A DNA stretch of 52,404 nucleotides from NCBI GenBank assembly GCA_002869885.2, contig NEWR02000001.1:39118-91521 (forward strand). The letters are read 5' to 3'. Positions within the stretch are counted from its first letter, which is position 1; each line of letters opens with the position of its first letter. Below are positions 23,297 to 32,253 of this stretch, in pieces. The position numbers and the translations under genes were made by a program. Source of the stretch: Nitrospira sp. CG24C. GTDB lineage: Bacteria; Nitrospirota; Nitrospiria; Nitrospirales; Nitrospiraceae. The notes under the pieces were generated by a model. That model had not been told where the DNA came from and did not search any database. It saw only the letters and a list, made by a program, of their open reading frames with translations.

Positions 23297-23312
23297 AGGC
23301 ATGCGGCTTGCT
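23297..23312 (+). promoter_or_regulatory. Sigma-54 promoter, module D
   Basis: AGGCATGCGGCTTGCT with exact GG-N10-GC spacing, 48 bp before the 39-aa peptide. Nearly identical to module C. Confidence 0.75.
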
Positions 23313-23359
23313 GGATAGTGCCTATGCAATGACTGATCTGTTGATGAAAGGAGACGGTC

Positions 23360-23479
23360 ATGATTGAGGTAATCCTAGAGGTGCTCATTATTGGGCTGCT
23401 TACGATGCTGGCGGGAATCGTCTTGATGGTCGTTAACGACATCTTTAATAACGGCCATTCCACCAATGACAATCAATAA
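23360..23479 (+). CDS. Single-span membrane peptide, 39 aa
   Basis: ATG 23360 follows GAAAGGAG at ideal distance. The sequence has an N-terminal hydrophobic helix (VILEVLIIGLLTMLAGIVLMVV) and a polar tail rich in Asn, Asp and His (NDIFNNGHSTNDNQ). Its helix pattern and the helix-end Asp resemble the 29-aa peptide at 22846. It is the first gene after sigma-54 module D and is followed after 17 bases by another peptide gene. The function is unknown; an inner-membrane location is expected. Confidence 0.6.
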   Translation: MIEVILEVLIIGLLTMLAGIVLMVVNDIFNNGHSTNDNQ

Positions 23480-23496
23480 GAAGGAAAACGTCGGCC

Positions 23497-23604
23497 ATGA
23501 CATTGTCGATTATCGAAACACTGTTGTTTATGGGGATGGTCGCGCTCATCTGGGCAATGCTCGATATTCTTGGTAGCGACTATCATGTCGAGAACGACCG
23601 GTAA
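23497..23604 (+). CDS. Single-span membrane peptide, 35 aa
   Basis: ATG 23497 follows AAGGAAAA at about 10 bases. One hydrophobic helix (IIETLLFMGMVALIWAMLDIL) and a charged tail (GSDYHVENDR). It shares with the 29-aa peptide the pattern IW-x2-LD near the helix end. Co-transcribed with the 39-aa gene. Function unknown; it may act with its neighbours as accessory subunits of a membrane complex, which is speculation. Confidence 0.55.
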   Translation: MTLSIIETLLFMGMVALIWAMLDILGSDYHVENDR

Positions 23605-23780
23605 GAAAGCGCCTCGATGGCATGTACATTCACCCAATGGAGTCGCGCCGATGCATTATCCACCCCGTTAGACAGCCATCTCCTTCCTGTTTCGCGTCGT
23701 TCTCCAACTGACGCCGACTGTGATAAAGTGCCGCCCGCCCGTCACGTTCCCTCCATCACAACGAGTGCTGAGGAACACAC

Positions 23781-25829
23781 GTGACACGACTCACAGGCCC
23801 TCGAAAATCAATTTTTCTCGCCATGCTGACAATGGTGATTATCGCTCAAGCACCCCTCCCAGGTTCGACGGAAGAACTGAACCGCCAGTCCAGTCAGGCT
23901 GTCATTCCCGAACTTGAGCTGATCAAGGAAGAGGAAACGGTCAGCATCGCCTCGCGCTACGAACAGCCCATCTCGCAAGCGCCGGCCAATGTCTATGTGA
24001 TTACGGATGAGGATATTCGACATTCCGGCGCGACGGATATTCCCACAGTCTTACGGCGTGTTCCCGGCATCGATGTCATGCAAGTCAGCGGGGCTGATTT
24101 CAATGTGAGTGCCAGAGGAAACAACCAGCCATTTGCCAACAAGATGCTGGTCTTGGTCGACGGACGCTCGATTTATATCGATGTACAGGGCATCGTGTGG
24201 TGGAAGGCCATCCCGGTCACACTGCCCGAGATCAAACGCATCGAAGTCTTAAAAGGCCCGGCCTCCTCAATCTACGGTTTCAATGCCTTCGATGGCATCA
24301 TCAATATCATCACCAAGTCCCCTGAAGAGATGAAGGGAACTACCATGCAGTTCGGCGGCGGGGAACTCGGCGCCATCTCAAGCGCGGCTATTCATGCCGA
24401 CAAGATCGGAGACTTCGGCTATCGCCTTTCCATCGGACGCGATCAGAACCAGCAGTGGCGGAACCGGGATGCGCTGGCGTTCCGCTCGAACAAGTTCAAT
24501 GTCCAAACCGAGTATGCATTGCCAAGCGATGCGAAGCTGCTCGTCTCAGGCGGCTTTGTGGATGTCAACCGGTTCGATGGCCCGATCGGCGAGACCGTGA
24601 CCTCAGCCACTAAACCATCGCTGGGCTACGGCAATCTGGCATACGAGCGCACAAACTTTTTTATCCGAGGTTCGTGGTCGGGCTACTGGGATGCCGCCAC
24701 AGTCATGCTTAATCCGCTCCTTGCAAACTTCATCCGTGTCACGGATCAGAACGGGAGTTCCGTTCAGCCCTATTTGAGCAACACATACAACCTAGAAGCG
24801 CAGCATGCGATCGAGTTCGGAGCCTCAAACCGGTTGACCTACGGGGTGAACTACCGGCACAATTCCCTCTCAAGCAGCGCGACGCATGCCTTCAACCGGG
24901 AAAACCGCCTAGGCCTCTATCTCCAAGACGAGTGGCGCGCAACACAGTCGCTGACCCTTGTCGCCGGACTCCGCTACGACCTCGACAGCTTCATCAATCC
25001 CACGGTGAGCCCGCGCGTGGCTCTGATCTATCAGGCCTCACCCGAACACACCTTCCGAGCTTCGGCTTCGGTCGCGTATCGGCCGCCGACTTTCATTGAA
25101 ACCGACGCGGATCAGCGGGCAATTACCACCCTGCCGACCGGTCTTCCGGTGCCGCCCACATTCACGACGACGACGGTCGTGCAGGGCTCACGGAATCTTG
25201 AGCCTGAACAAATCATCTCCTACGAAGCCGGCTATCAAGGATGGTTCTTTAACCATCGGCTCAGGCTCCGGGCGGACCTGTTCTTCAATCACATCTCAGA
25301 TCTGGTTACTAGTCGCAATACATCGGCCACGACCGCCTTGTTCGTCAACGATCGTGGACAGGCCGACATTTACGGAGGTGAAGCCGGCATCGAGTTCCTG
25401 GCCACGAGCTGGCTGACCGGTTTCGCGAACTATTCCTATCAAGAAATCGGCCAGTCGTTCCTAGGGACTGCGAGACGAGGAGCCCCGCGCTTCAAGTACA
25501 ACGTCGGATTACGGGGAGACTGGGACAATGGGTGGAATGGAGAAGCGGCGCTGCACCATGTCGGCGCAACCACCTATCCGGTAGCCGCCACCTTCACCGC
25601 CTTGGCCCCATTCGGCGTCACCGCTCCCGACCCTCGCATTGGCAGCTACAACCTCCTCAACCTCCGTGGGGCCTATAAGTTCTGGCAGCAGAAAGCGGAG
25701 GCAGGCTATATGCGCGATGCCGAAGTGGCCATCTCAGCCTTCAGTGCGTTGAACGATGAGCACAAGGAGCATCCCCTGGGCGATACGATCGGCAGCCGGG
25801 TGATGGGATGGATCACGGTGAGATACTAA
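23781..25829 (+). CDS. TonB-dependent outer-membrane receptor, 682 aa
   Basis: After a signal peptide (residues 1-30) the protein has a plug domain (about 50-175). It contains IASRYEQPISQAPANVYVITDEDI, the LRRVPGIDV box, VLVDGRSIY, IEVLKGPASSIYG and FDGIINIITK. This is followed by a 22-stranded beta-barrel with many aromatic strands and a C-terminal strand ending in ITVRY. Plug and barrel are complete. Such receptors import siderophores, cobalamin, sugars or metals using TonB energy; the FMQ-type motifs do not fix the ligand. GTG 23781 with GAGGA upstream is the start. An obvious Fur or riboswitch element was not seen in 23605-23780. Confidence 0.92.
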   Translation: MTRLTGPRKSIFLAMLTMVIIAQAPLPGSTEELNRQSSQAVIPELELIKEEETVSIASRYEQPISQAPANVYVITDEDIRHSGATDIPTVLRRVPGIDVMQVSGADFNVSARGNNQPFANKMLVLVDGRSIYIDVQGIVWWKAIPVTLPEIKRIEVLKGPASSIYGFNAFDGIINIITKSPEEMKGTTMQFGGGELGAISSAAIHADKIGDFGYRLSIGRDQNQQWRNRDALAFRSNKFNVQTEYALPSDAKLLVSGGFVDVNRFDGPIGETVTSATKPSLGYGNLAYERTNFFIRGSWSGYWDAATVMLNPLLANFIRVTDQNGSSVQPYLSNTYNLEAQHAIEFGASNRLTYGVNYRHNSLSSSATHAFNRENRLGLYLQDEWRATQSLTLVAGLRYDLDSFINPTVSPRVALIYQASPEHTFRASASVAYRPPTFIETDADQRAITTLPTGLPVPPTFTTTTVVQGSRNLEPEQIISYEAGYQGWFFNHRLRLRADLFFNHISDLVTSRNTSATTALFVNDRGQADIYGGEAGIEFLATSWLTGFANYSYQEIGQSFLGTARRGAPRFKYNVGLRGDWDNGWNGEAALHHVGATTYPVAATFTALAPFGVTAPDPRIGSYNLLNLRGAYKFWQQKAEAGYMRDAEVAISAFSALNDEHKEHPLGDTIGSRVMGWITVRY

Positions 25830-25832
25830 TAA

Positions 25833-25981
25833 GAAGTTCTGAGTTTTGAGTTCTGAGTTGTCAGGAAAATCTGACGGGGAGATTCGAATAAATGCGGAAT
25901 GAGGAATGGAATGGCCAGAAACGCTGAGAGAGAAGTGCTGAGTTCCGAGGGAAAGCTTAGAACTCAAAACTCAGAACTTCC
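25833..25981. repeat. Heptamer hairpin repeat upstream of the four-helix-bundle gene
   Basis: GTTCTGA/GTTTTGA units (25835-25860) and complementary TCAGAACTCAAAAC units (25948-25980), with GGAATGAGGAATGGAATGG in between. Confidence 0.8.
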
Positions 25982-25999
25982 GAGAGACAGGAGCTAGCC

Positions 26000-26419
26000 A
26001 TGGAGCAACGGCGTTCTCAGAGCATTGTGCAGGAGAAGAGCTTCCGTTTCGCCGTGCAAATCGTCGGGCACATTCGCCGACAGCAGAAAGATCATATCAA
26101 CCTTGTTCTGACCAGACAGCTACTCCGATCTGGGACCTCCGTTGGAGCGAACGTCGAGGAAGCCTTGGGAGGGCAGAGTAGTAAAGATTTCATCTCCAAG
26201 CTCGCAATTGCTGCGAAAGAGGCTCGAGAAACCGGTTATTGGTTACGGCTCATTCGGGAAACTCAGCCACACAACCATCCGGAACTGGCCAGTCTTCTGG
26301 CAGAATGCGGAGAGCTGGTAAAAATGTTGAACAGTATCATTCTAACCACGCGCCGCAAGCTTCAGATTCATGAAAACTCAGAACTCAGAACTCTAAACTC
26401 AAAACCTCCCATTCTCTGA
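26000..26419 (+). CDS. Four-helix-bundle protein (S23/IVS-encoded family), 139 aa
   Basis: Residues 10-118 match the small four-helix-bundle family found in 23S rRNA intervening sequences and related to the accessory protein of diversity-generating retroelements. Characteristic parts are KSFRFAVQIVGHIR, the central QLLRSGTSVGANVEEA and SKDFISKLAIAAKEARETGYWLRLI. No 23S rRNA, reverse transcriptase or variable repeat is nearby, so it is a free-standing copy. AGGAG precedes ATG 26000. Its last 15 residues (ENSELRTLNSK) are encoded by the heptamer repeat that also flanks the gene on the left, so the natural stop has probably been replaced. Confidence 0.85.
   Translation: MEQRRSQSIVQEKSFRFAVQIVGHIRRQQKDHINLVLTRQLLRSGTSVGANVEEALGGQSSKDFISKLAIAAKEARETGYWLRLIRETQPHNHPELASLLAECGELVKMLNSIILTTRRKLQIHENSELRTLNSKPPIL
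26370..26407. repeat. Heptamer repeat, translated
   Basis: AACTCAGAACTCAGAACTCT units encode the C-terminal tail of the four-helix-bundle protein. It is the right-hand member of a pair bracketing that gene. Confidence 0.75.
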
Positions 26420-26426
26420 GGTTCCT

Positions 26427-28754
26427 ATGGCCACCACAATGACTCCCTATTCCATTCTCATCGTGGAAGATAACCAGGATCTCGTCATGGGGTTGCAGGA
26501 TTTGCTGCATCATGATGGCTACGCCGTCACTGCTGCCGGCACCGTTGCCGCCGCTCTCAAACTCGTTCGAGCTCACCGTTTCAATGCCATCTTGCTGGAC
26601 TTGGGTCTGCCCGACGGCGATGGGCTCCAGGTCTTGAAAGAATCACAACGCCTGGACCCCTCTCTCCCCGTCGTAATCGTGACCGCCCATATTTCTTCTG
26701 ATCGCACCGTAGGATCGCTGACGCAGGGGGCCTATGCCTATCTCACGAAGCCGTACGATCGGGAAGAACTTCGGCACACGCTCCGTCGCGCCATCGGGGT
26801 CAAGGAACTCGCCGTGAAGGTCCAACGGACAGAACACCTCCTCAGTCAAAGCGAAGAACGCTTCCGTTCGCTGGTGGATTCGGCCACCGATGCCATCGTG
26901 CTGGCCGATCATCGCGGGCGCATCCTCTCGTGGAATCTGTCTGCGTCCACGCTCTTCGGCTATGCCGATGAAGAAGCGATCGGGGAACCGCTCACTCTGC
27001 TGATGCCGGCGCGGTACCGCCAGGCTCACGAGCAAGGCCTCGCCCGGATGAAGTCAACGGGCATAAGCCGCGCAATCGGGTCTGTCATTGAGGTGCACGG
27101 GCTCAAAAAAGACGGCACGGAATTTCCCATCGAACTCTCCTTGGCCACCTGGAAAAGTACGGAGCACTCCTTCTATAGCGGCATCATTCGCGACATTTCT
27201 GATCGTAAGAAAGTCGAGCGCGCGATGCAGGACAGTCAGGAGCGGTTTCGCCAGCTGGCGGAACATATTAGCGAAGTCTTTTGGATGACCGATCTTGCGA
27301 AACAGCAGATGCTCTATGTCAGTTCAGGCTATGAAGAAATCTGGGGGCGATCCTGCGAAAGCCTCTACGCCTCGCCCCAATCGTGGCTCGATGCGGTCCA
27401 CCCAGAGGATCGGGCCCGTGTCCGTGACGCAGCCCTGTGCAAGCAGACGGTCGGAACCTACGACGAGCAGTATCGTATCCTGCGACCCGATGGAGCCATT
27501 CGGTGGATCTCCGATCGCGCGTTCCCCATCCGCGATTCCTCCGGAATCGCCTATCGCATTGTCGGCTTGGCCGGAGACATTACAGACCAGATGCGTATCC
27601 AGCAACTCTTGCGCGTCAGCGAAGAACGCTTGGAACTCGTGATCCAAGGTTCCCATGACGGCTTCTGGGATGGACAGGTGCTCTCCGGCGAACCGTGGAG
27701 TTCTCCGCGCACACCGGTCTGGTGGTCTCCTCGCGTCAAGACCATGTTGGGTTATACCGATGAGGAATTCCCCGATGTCTTAGAGAGCTGGGCTTCCCGG
27801 CTTCATCCCGCGGATGCCGGCCGCGTCTTCGCTGCCTTGACGGCCCATATCGAGCGCCATGATCCCTACGACGTGGAATACCGGCTCCTTACCAAGGCAG
27901 GAACGTACGGCTGGTTCCAGGCCCGCGGCCAGGCGATCTGGGACGAGACCGGACGGATGACCCGCATGGCCGGCTCCCTCCGGGACGTGACGGATCGCAA
28001 ACAAGCGGAGGATGCGCTTCGCCGAAGCGAACAACTTCTGTCCGCTGTGGTCAACAACACCACCGCCGTGATCTACGTGAAATACACCGACGGCCGTTAC
28101 CTGCTCATCAATCGCCGATTCGAACAGCTCTTTCACCTCACCACGGACCAGATTGTCGGCCATACCGATCACGAGATTTTCCCCAAGGACATCGCCGATG
28201 CCTTTCGCGCCAACGATGTGACGGTGTTGGAGCAGAACAGTGCGGTGGAATATGAGGAGTACGCGCCCCATTCCGATGGTCTCCATACCTATATTTCGAT
28301 CAAATTCCCGCTGTATGACAATACCGCTAAGCCCTATGCCATCTGCGGCATCTCCACCGACATTACCGAGCGGAAGCGCATGGAAGACATTCACCGATCT
28401 CATGAGGAACAACTCTGTATTGCTCTGAGTTCGGCAGAAGTGGGCGCGTGGAGTTGGAATCTTCAAACCGATCAAATCTATTGGTCCTCGCTGGTCAACA
28501 GCTTCCTCGACCTATCGGACGGGACGCACCCTCGCACGAAGTACGACTGGCTGGCGCTCGTATACCCGGAGGATCGGGAATCGATGGCGCGCGCGATGCG
28601 ACAGGCCATGGATCAAGTCAGTGCCGGCGTGGCATTTGCGCACCGTGTCCTGCAGCCGGACGGCAGCTTCAAAAGATGTATCTGGACGGGTGAGATTATT
28701 CGAGATCAGGACGGAAAGGCATTGCATATATTGGGAACGGTCCGCGCCACGTAA
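26427..28754 (+). CDS. Receiver domain plus multiple PAS domains, no kinase domain, 775 aa
   Basis: An N-terminal receiver domain (residues 8-125; acidic DN pair at 15-16, phospho-acceptor Asp58 in LLDLGL, Lys in YLTKPYD) is followed by five PAS/PAC units. Each has ITDR/IRDISDRK-type PAC ends: about 140-265, 270-395, 400-530, 535-655 and 660-775. The protein stops after the last PAS with no HisKA, HATPase, GGDEF or other output, just before a nonamer repeat. Either it is a sensory scaffold working with a separate kinase (the kinase at 29797 is close) or it has been cut short by the repeat. Cytoplasmic; no membrane segments. TGAGG precedes ATG 26427. Confidence 0.85.
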   Translation: MATTMTPYSILIVEDNQDLVMGLQDLLHHDGYAVTAAGTVAAALKLVRAHRFNAILLDLGLPDGDGLQVLKESQRLDPSLPVVIVTAHISSDRTVGSLTQGAYAYLTKPYDREELRHTLRRAIGVKELAVKVQRTEHLLSQSEERFRSLVDSATDAIVLADHRGRILSWNLSASTLFGYADEEAIGEPLTLLMPARYRQAHEQGLARMKSTGISRAIGSVIEVHGLKKDGTEFPIELSLATWKSTEHSFYSGIIRDISDRKKVERAMQDSQERFRQLAEHISEVFWMTDLAKQQMLYVSSGYEEIWGRSCESLYASPQSWLDAVHPEDRARVRDAALCKQTVGTYDEQYRILRPDGAIRWISDRAFPIRDSSGIAYRIVGLAGDITDQMRIQQLLRVSEERLELVIQGSHDGFWDGQVLSGEPWSSPRTPVWWSPRVKTMLGYTDEEFPDVLESWASRLHPADAGRVFAALTAHIERHDPYDVEYRLLTKAGTYGWFQARGQAIWDETGRMTRMAGSLRDVTDRKQAEDALRRSEQLLSAVVNNTTAVIYVKYTDGRYLLINRRFEQLFHLTTDQIVGHTDHEIFPKDIADAFRANDVTVLEQNSAVEYEEYAPHSDGLHTYISIKFPLYDNTAKPYAICGISTDITERKRMEDIHRSHEEQLCIALSSAEVGAWSWNLQTDQIYWSSLVNSFLDLSDGTHPRTKYDWLALVYPEDRESMARAMRQAMDQVSAGVAFAHRVLQPDGSFKRCIWTGEIIRDQDGKALHILGTVRAT

Positions 28755-28867
28755 GAAGAACGTTGTTGGTTTTTTTGGTTTGTCTCGTTTGTTTGGTTGA
28801 ACCAGACCAACTCGATGAACTAAATGAACCAAATGAACTAAATGAACCAAATAAACCAAATAAACAG
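28755..28867. repeat. Nonamer hairpin repeat, copy 11
   Basis: The left edge AAGAAGAACGTTGTT follows the stop of the multi-PAS gene. T-rich units, core GGTTGAACCAGACCAAC and a long A-rich arm that enters the next gene. Confidence 0.85.
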
Positions 28868-29810
28868 GCTCTTCTACGCAGGGCGTTCCTTAGCCGCCTG
28901 GGCGGTGGCGGGACTCGGCCTGTTGCTCGGCCTTTGGACCCTCAATGTGTCCGAATCCTCCGCCATGGACATTGCCATCCTGCAGTCTTCCGACATTGCG
29001 GCCTATCGCGAAGCCATTGCAGGCTTGAAGGCCACCGGCCCGATAGGAGCAACCTATACCGAGTACGATGCGCAAGGCGACCTGGAGCTTGGGAAAAAGC
29101 TCGCGCGCAAGTTGCGGGCATCGAATGCGTCACTGGTCGTCGCCGTGGGACTCAAGGCCGCATTGGCAGCGAAAGTGGAAATCGAGGATGTCCCGATCGT
29201 CTATATGATGGTCCTGGACCCGTTCAAACATCAGCTCACATCCGCCAACATCACCGGCACGCTCCTGGAGATCCCCTTCGACCGACAGTTGAAGATCATG
29301 CGGACATTCCTGCCGGCCCTTCACCGGGTCGGCATGCTCTACGATCCAGTGAAAAACGCCTCTCGAATTAAGATCGCGGTGGAGCAGGCCGGTATCGTTG
29401 ACGTTCAAGCGAAAGGGCTTCCCGTCGAGAGTGAGAAGGATGTTCCCCAGCAATTGCGCACGCTGCTCTCGGATGTTGAGGCCCTTTGGCTCATACCGGA
29501 TTCCGCTGTATTGACGAATGAGTCTATCCCCTTCATCCTTGAATCAGCGCTCGCAAGTCATATACCAGTAATCGGGTTCTCACCGGAGCTCACACGTCTG
29601 GGAGCGCTGCTCAGCATGTCCGTCAACTACGGCGATGTCGGACGGGACACCGGACTGCTCATGAAGCGCATTCTCAACAATGAAGGGCTGCTGCCGCTCA
29701 ACCCCGTGCCGATCGAGCGACTGAAGATTACCGTCAATCTCAAGACCGCAAGGTTTCTCGGCATCACATTTCCAAAGGAGCTGATGAGCCTCATCGATGA
29801 AACCTACTGA
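28842..29810 (+). CDS. ABC-type substrate-binding protein (PF04392-like), 322 aa
   Basis: A periplasmic-binding-protein fold of the ABC_sub_bind family. It shows the pattern DIAILQSSDIAAYREAIAGL, SLVVAVGLKAALAA, VPIVYMMVLDP, a central MRTFLPALHRVGMLYDP and IPVIGFSPELTRLGALLSMSVNYGDVGRD. A hydrophobic stretch at residues 16-36 is a signal peptide or anchor. The first nine residues (MNQINQINR) come from the right arm of the nonamer repeat and no ribosome-binding site is visible, so the start codon itself may be repeat-derived. No permease or ATPase is adjacent. Its stop overlaps the start of a sensor kinase by 14 nt, suggesting a ligand-sensing role for the kinase rather than uptake. Confidence 0.8.
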   Translation: MNQINQINRLFYAGRSLAAWAVAGLGLLLGLWTLNVSESSAMDIAILQSSDIAAYREAIAGLKATGPIGATYTEYDAQGDLELGKKLARKLRASNASLVVAVGLKAALAAKVEIEDVPIVYMMVLDPFKHQLTSANITGTLLEIPFDRQLKIMRTFLPALHRVGMLYDPVKNASRIKIAVEQAGIVDVQAKGLPVESEKDVPQQLRTLLSDVEALWLIPDSAVLTNESIPFILESALASHIPVIGFSPELTRLGALLSMSVNYGDVGRDTGLLMKRILNNEGLLPLNPVPIERLKITVNLKTARFLGITFPKELMSLIDETY

Positions 29811-32109
29811 TCCGGACAGGCAAGTACATCCTTCTGACCAGCCGGCGAATACCCTGGCTCCCCCACCATTGCATGTACGCCATGTCCTCGGTCTGCGCCC
29901 GAAGTTTGTGTTATTTTTCAGCCTCATTCTCATCGTCGTCTGTTCGACCTTGAGCGGGTACTACGTCGAGGCGAGGAGAGAGGCGATGACCGGCAACCTT
30001 CTGCAGCTCGGAAGGATTCTCCTCACGAGTGTCGTCCATAATGAACACTTCCACTATGCAGGAATCGTAGCGGAAGATCGCCGCACGCTCCAACAGTTCA
30101 TTGATGGTCTCGTGACTGTCCAGGAGGTGGTGTATGTGGTCATCACCCGCTCAGACGGAATCGTGCTCGCTCAGCACACGAAGGGTTCACGCCAATCCTC
30201 TGCCGACCTTGTGCGGTCCCTGGATAAACCGCTGTACCCGCAGCCTCAGATTGTGAAACAGCTCTTCCAATCGACGAATACCACTCCTCTCGTGACAGAT
30301 TTCCCCCTCTCCACCAAAATAGGAAGCGTATTTGGATTAGATGAAATCGTGTACGATTTTGCACTGCCTGTGCAACGAACGGCAAAAGGAAGCGCCTCGC
30401 TGCCCCCATTTTCTCTTCAGCTGGATGAAGGCAGCGCCGACGCTTCCTCAACACAGCCGGCACTTATCTCCGCGGTCGTCCAAATAGGGTTGACCGACGC
30501 CCACTTGAAACAGGATCTCGCGGTGATGATCAGAGATATTCTCATCTTCACCTCCTTGATTATCGGAGCAGGCGCACTCGGCACCCACTTGCTCACCCTC
30601 CGTATCACGAAGCCGCTGAGGAGCCTTGCCGCTGTGGCTCAGCAAGTGGCTGAGGGCCTTTCACCGATGCCCCTCACACCCTCCACCCGCGACGAAGTCG
30701 GCCAACTGACCGGCATGTTTAACCTGATGACCTCCTCGCTACAGGAAAGGAATGTCGCCATTTCAGCAAACATGGCGACCATCAAACACCAGGTCGATCA
30801 ATTGACCACATTACATCAAGTCAGCGCGGCCATCGCCCAGACGCTGGACCTAAACCAGATTCTTCGCACCGTCCTGCAGCTCCTGATCGCCAACCTGGGT
30901 TTTACGCGTATGTTTGTGACGCTACGACATCGCGAACGAGACACGGCATATGTGGCCCACATCATCGGGGTCGCGCCGGACATTGCGGAGGCCGCTCGCC
31001 GGCTTGTTGTGCCGGTCCGGAGCGATGGCGGCCTCCAAGCCGACCTGCTGATTCTTGGCAGACCCTTGCTCGTCCCAAGCCTTGAGGCCGTGGCCGATCG
31101 CGTGCAATCACCGATGCTGGAGCTGGCCCGCCGAGCCGGAGTGACGTCCTTCGTCGCGGTGCCGCTTCAGAGCCAGAACCAGACGCTGGGATACCTCGCC
31201 GGTGACCGGGGCTCACAACCCTGCACGGACGAAGATCTTCATATGCTGTCGACGATCGCCGGCCAGGTCGCAGCGGCCATCGACAATGCAAACGCCTATT
31301 CCCACCTCGAAGAACTCACCCAGCATCTCGAACTGCGTATTGCAGAGCGCACGCAGGAAGTGACCGCCGCGAATGAGCGCCTCCAGGAACACGATCGGCA
31401 GCGGTCGCTGTTTCTCTCTGTCGCGTCCCATGAATTGCGCACCCCCATGACCGTCATTCGCAGCTTTGCAGACAATATGCGTGACGGTATTGCAGGGCCG
31501 GTGAGCGAACAACAAATGACCTACCTCATTCGTATCGGACATAACCTGAGTCGGCTCACCAGAATCATCAATCAGTTGCTCGACTGGTCGCACCTTGAGA
31601 GCAAAAATGAAATGCTCTGTCTCGCACCGGTCTGCCTCGAAACCACGGCACTCCTGGTTATCGACAGTTTGCGCGCCGTCGCGGCTGAAAAAGCGATTAC
31701 ACTCGAGGTCAGGCATGCTGATGGGCTTCCAGCGGTCCAGGGGGACAGCGATAAGCTGGAGCAGATTCTCTGGAACCTCATCGGCAATGCGATCAAGTTT
31801 ACGCCGCCGGACGGCCGCGTCACCGTCGATTTACAGATGACCCCCGACGGCTTTGTCCAAACCTCTGTTGCCGATACCGGCTGCGGCATTGACCCGGGCC
31901 ATCTGGAATCAGTCTTCAAGGAGTTTTCCAAGGTGCCGTCTGCCAACCACGCCGCTCAGGGGGCTCAGCTTGGCCTGTTCATTACTAAAAGCCTGGTGAC
32001 GATGCATAAAGGGACCATCTGGGTGGAGAGCATGCCAGGGACCGGCACGAAATTTTACTTTACAATGCCTATTTGCAGCCAGGTAGATAGGCTGAAGGCT
32101 GAAGGCTGA
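29797..32109 (+). CDS. Membrane sensor histidine kinase (HAMP-GAF-HisKA-HATPase), 770 aa
   Basis: TM1 is at about 35-55 and a periplasmic sensor loop spans about 56-245. TM2 is about 246-268, followed by HAMP (270-320) and a GAF domain (about 345-505). A coiled coil and HisKA follow with phospho-acceptor His545 in SHELRTPM. The HATPase domain (about 650-760) has N-box NLIGNAIKF and G1 DTGCGI; the second Gly box is unusual, GAQLGLFITK rather than GTGLGL. The protein ends with VDRLKAEG encoded by a GGCTGAA repeat. It overlaps the binding-protein gene and precedes an NtrC-family regulator gene, forming a probable three-gene signalling unit. Confidence 0.9.
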   Translation: MKPTDPDRQVHPSDQPANTLAPPPLHVRHVLGLRPKFVLFFSLILIVVCSTLSGYYVEARREAMTGNLLQLGRILLTSVVHNEHFHYAGIVAEDRRTLQQFIDGLVTVQEVVYVVITRSDGIVLAQHTKGSRQSSADLVRSLDKPLYPQPQIVKQLFQSTNTTPLVTDFPLSTKIGSVFGLDEIVYDFALPVQRTAKGSASLPPFSLQLDEGSADASSTQPALISAVVQIGLTDAHLKQDLAVMIRDILIFTSLIIGAGALGTHLLTLRITKPLRSLAAVAQQVAEGLSPMPLTPSTRDEVGQLTGMFNLMTSSLQERNVAISANMATIKHQVDQLTTLHQVSAAIAQTLDLNQILRTVLQLLIANLGFTRMFVTLRHRERDTAYVAHIIGVAPDIAEAARRLVVPVRSDGGLQADLLILGRPLLVPSLEAVADRVQSPMLELARRAGVTSFVAVPLQSQNQTLGYLAGDRGSQPCTDEDLHMLSTIAGQVAAAIDNANAYSHLEELTQHLELRIAERTQEVTAANERLQEHDRQRSLFLSVASHELRTPMTVIRSFADNMRDGIAGPVSEQQMTYLIRIGHNLSRLTRIINQLLDWSHLESKNEMLCLAPVCLETTALLVIDSLRAVAAEKAITLEVRHADGLPAVQGDSDKLEQILWNLIGNAIKFTPPDGRVTVDLQMTPDGFVQTSVADTGCGIDPGHLESVFKEFSKVPSANHAAQGAQLGLFITKSLVTMHKGTIWVESMPGTGTKFYFTMPICSQVDRLKAEG

Positions 32110-32245
32110 AGGTTTAAAAGCGCCTGACGAGCGCTGTGTTAGTGATTTGAGGAGTATATTTTCCTGAGCGCATAATCTAGAATTCGGCTCAGTCTCCAAC
32201 TTGAGGACCCGACTAATAACCTTCAGCCTTCAGTCTAAACACCTG
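32087..32245. repeat. GGCTGAA-family hairpin repeat between kinase and regulator
   Basis: Tandem AGGCTGAAGGCTGAAGG at 32090-32110 and complementary CCTTCAGCCTTCAGTC at 32221-32236, enclosing about 110 bp of unique sequence. The left arm supplies the kinase stop codon. Confidence 0.75.
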
Positions 32246-32253
32246 AGTCCAGC

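Noticed and set aside
26000-26419. Four-helix-bundle gene as part of a diversity-generating retroelement or rRNA intervening sequence
   Set aside because: No reverse transcriptase, template/variable repeat or 23S rRNA is nearby.
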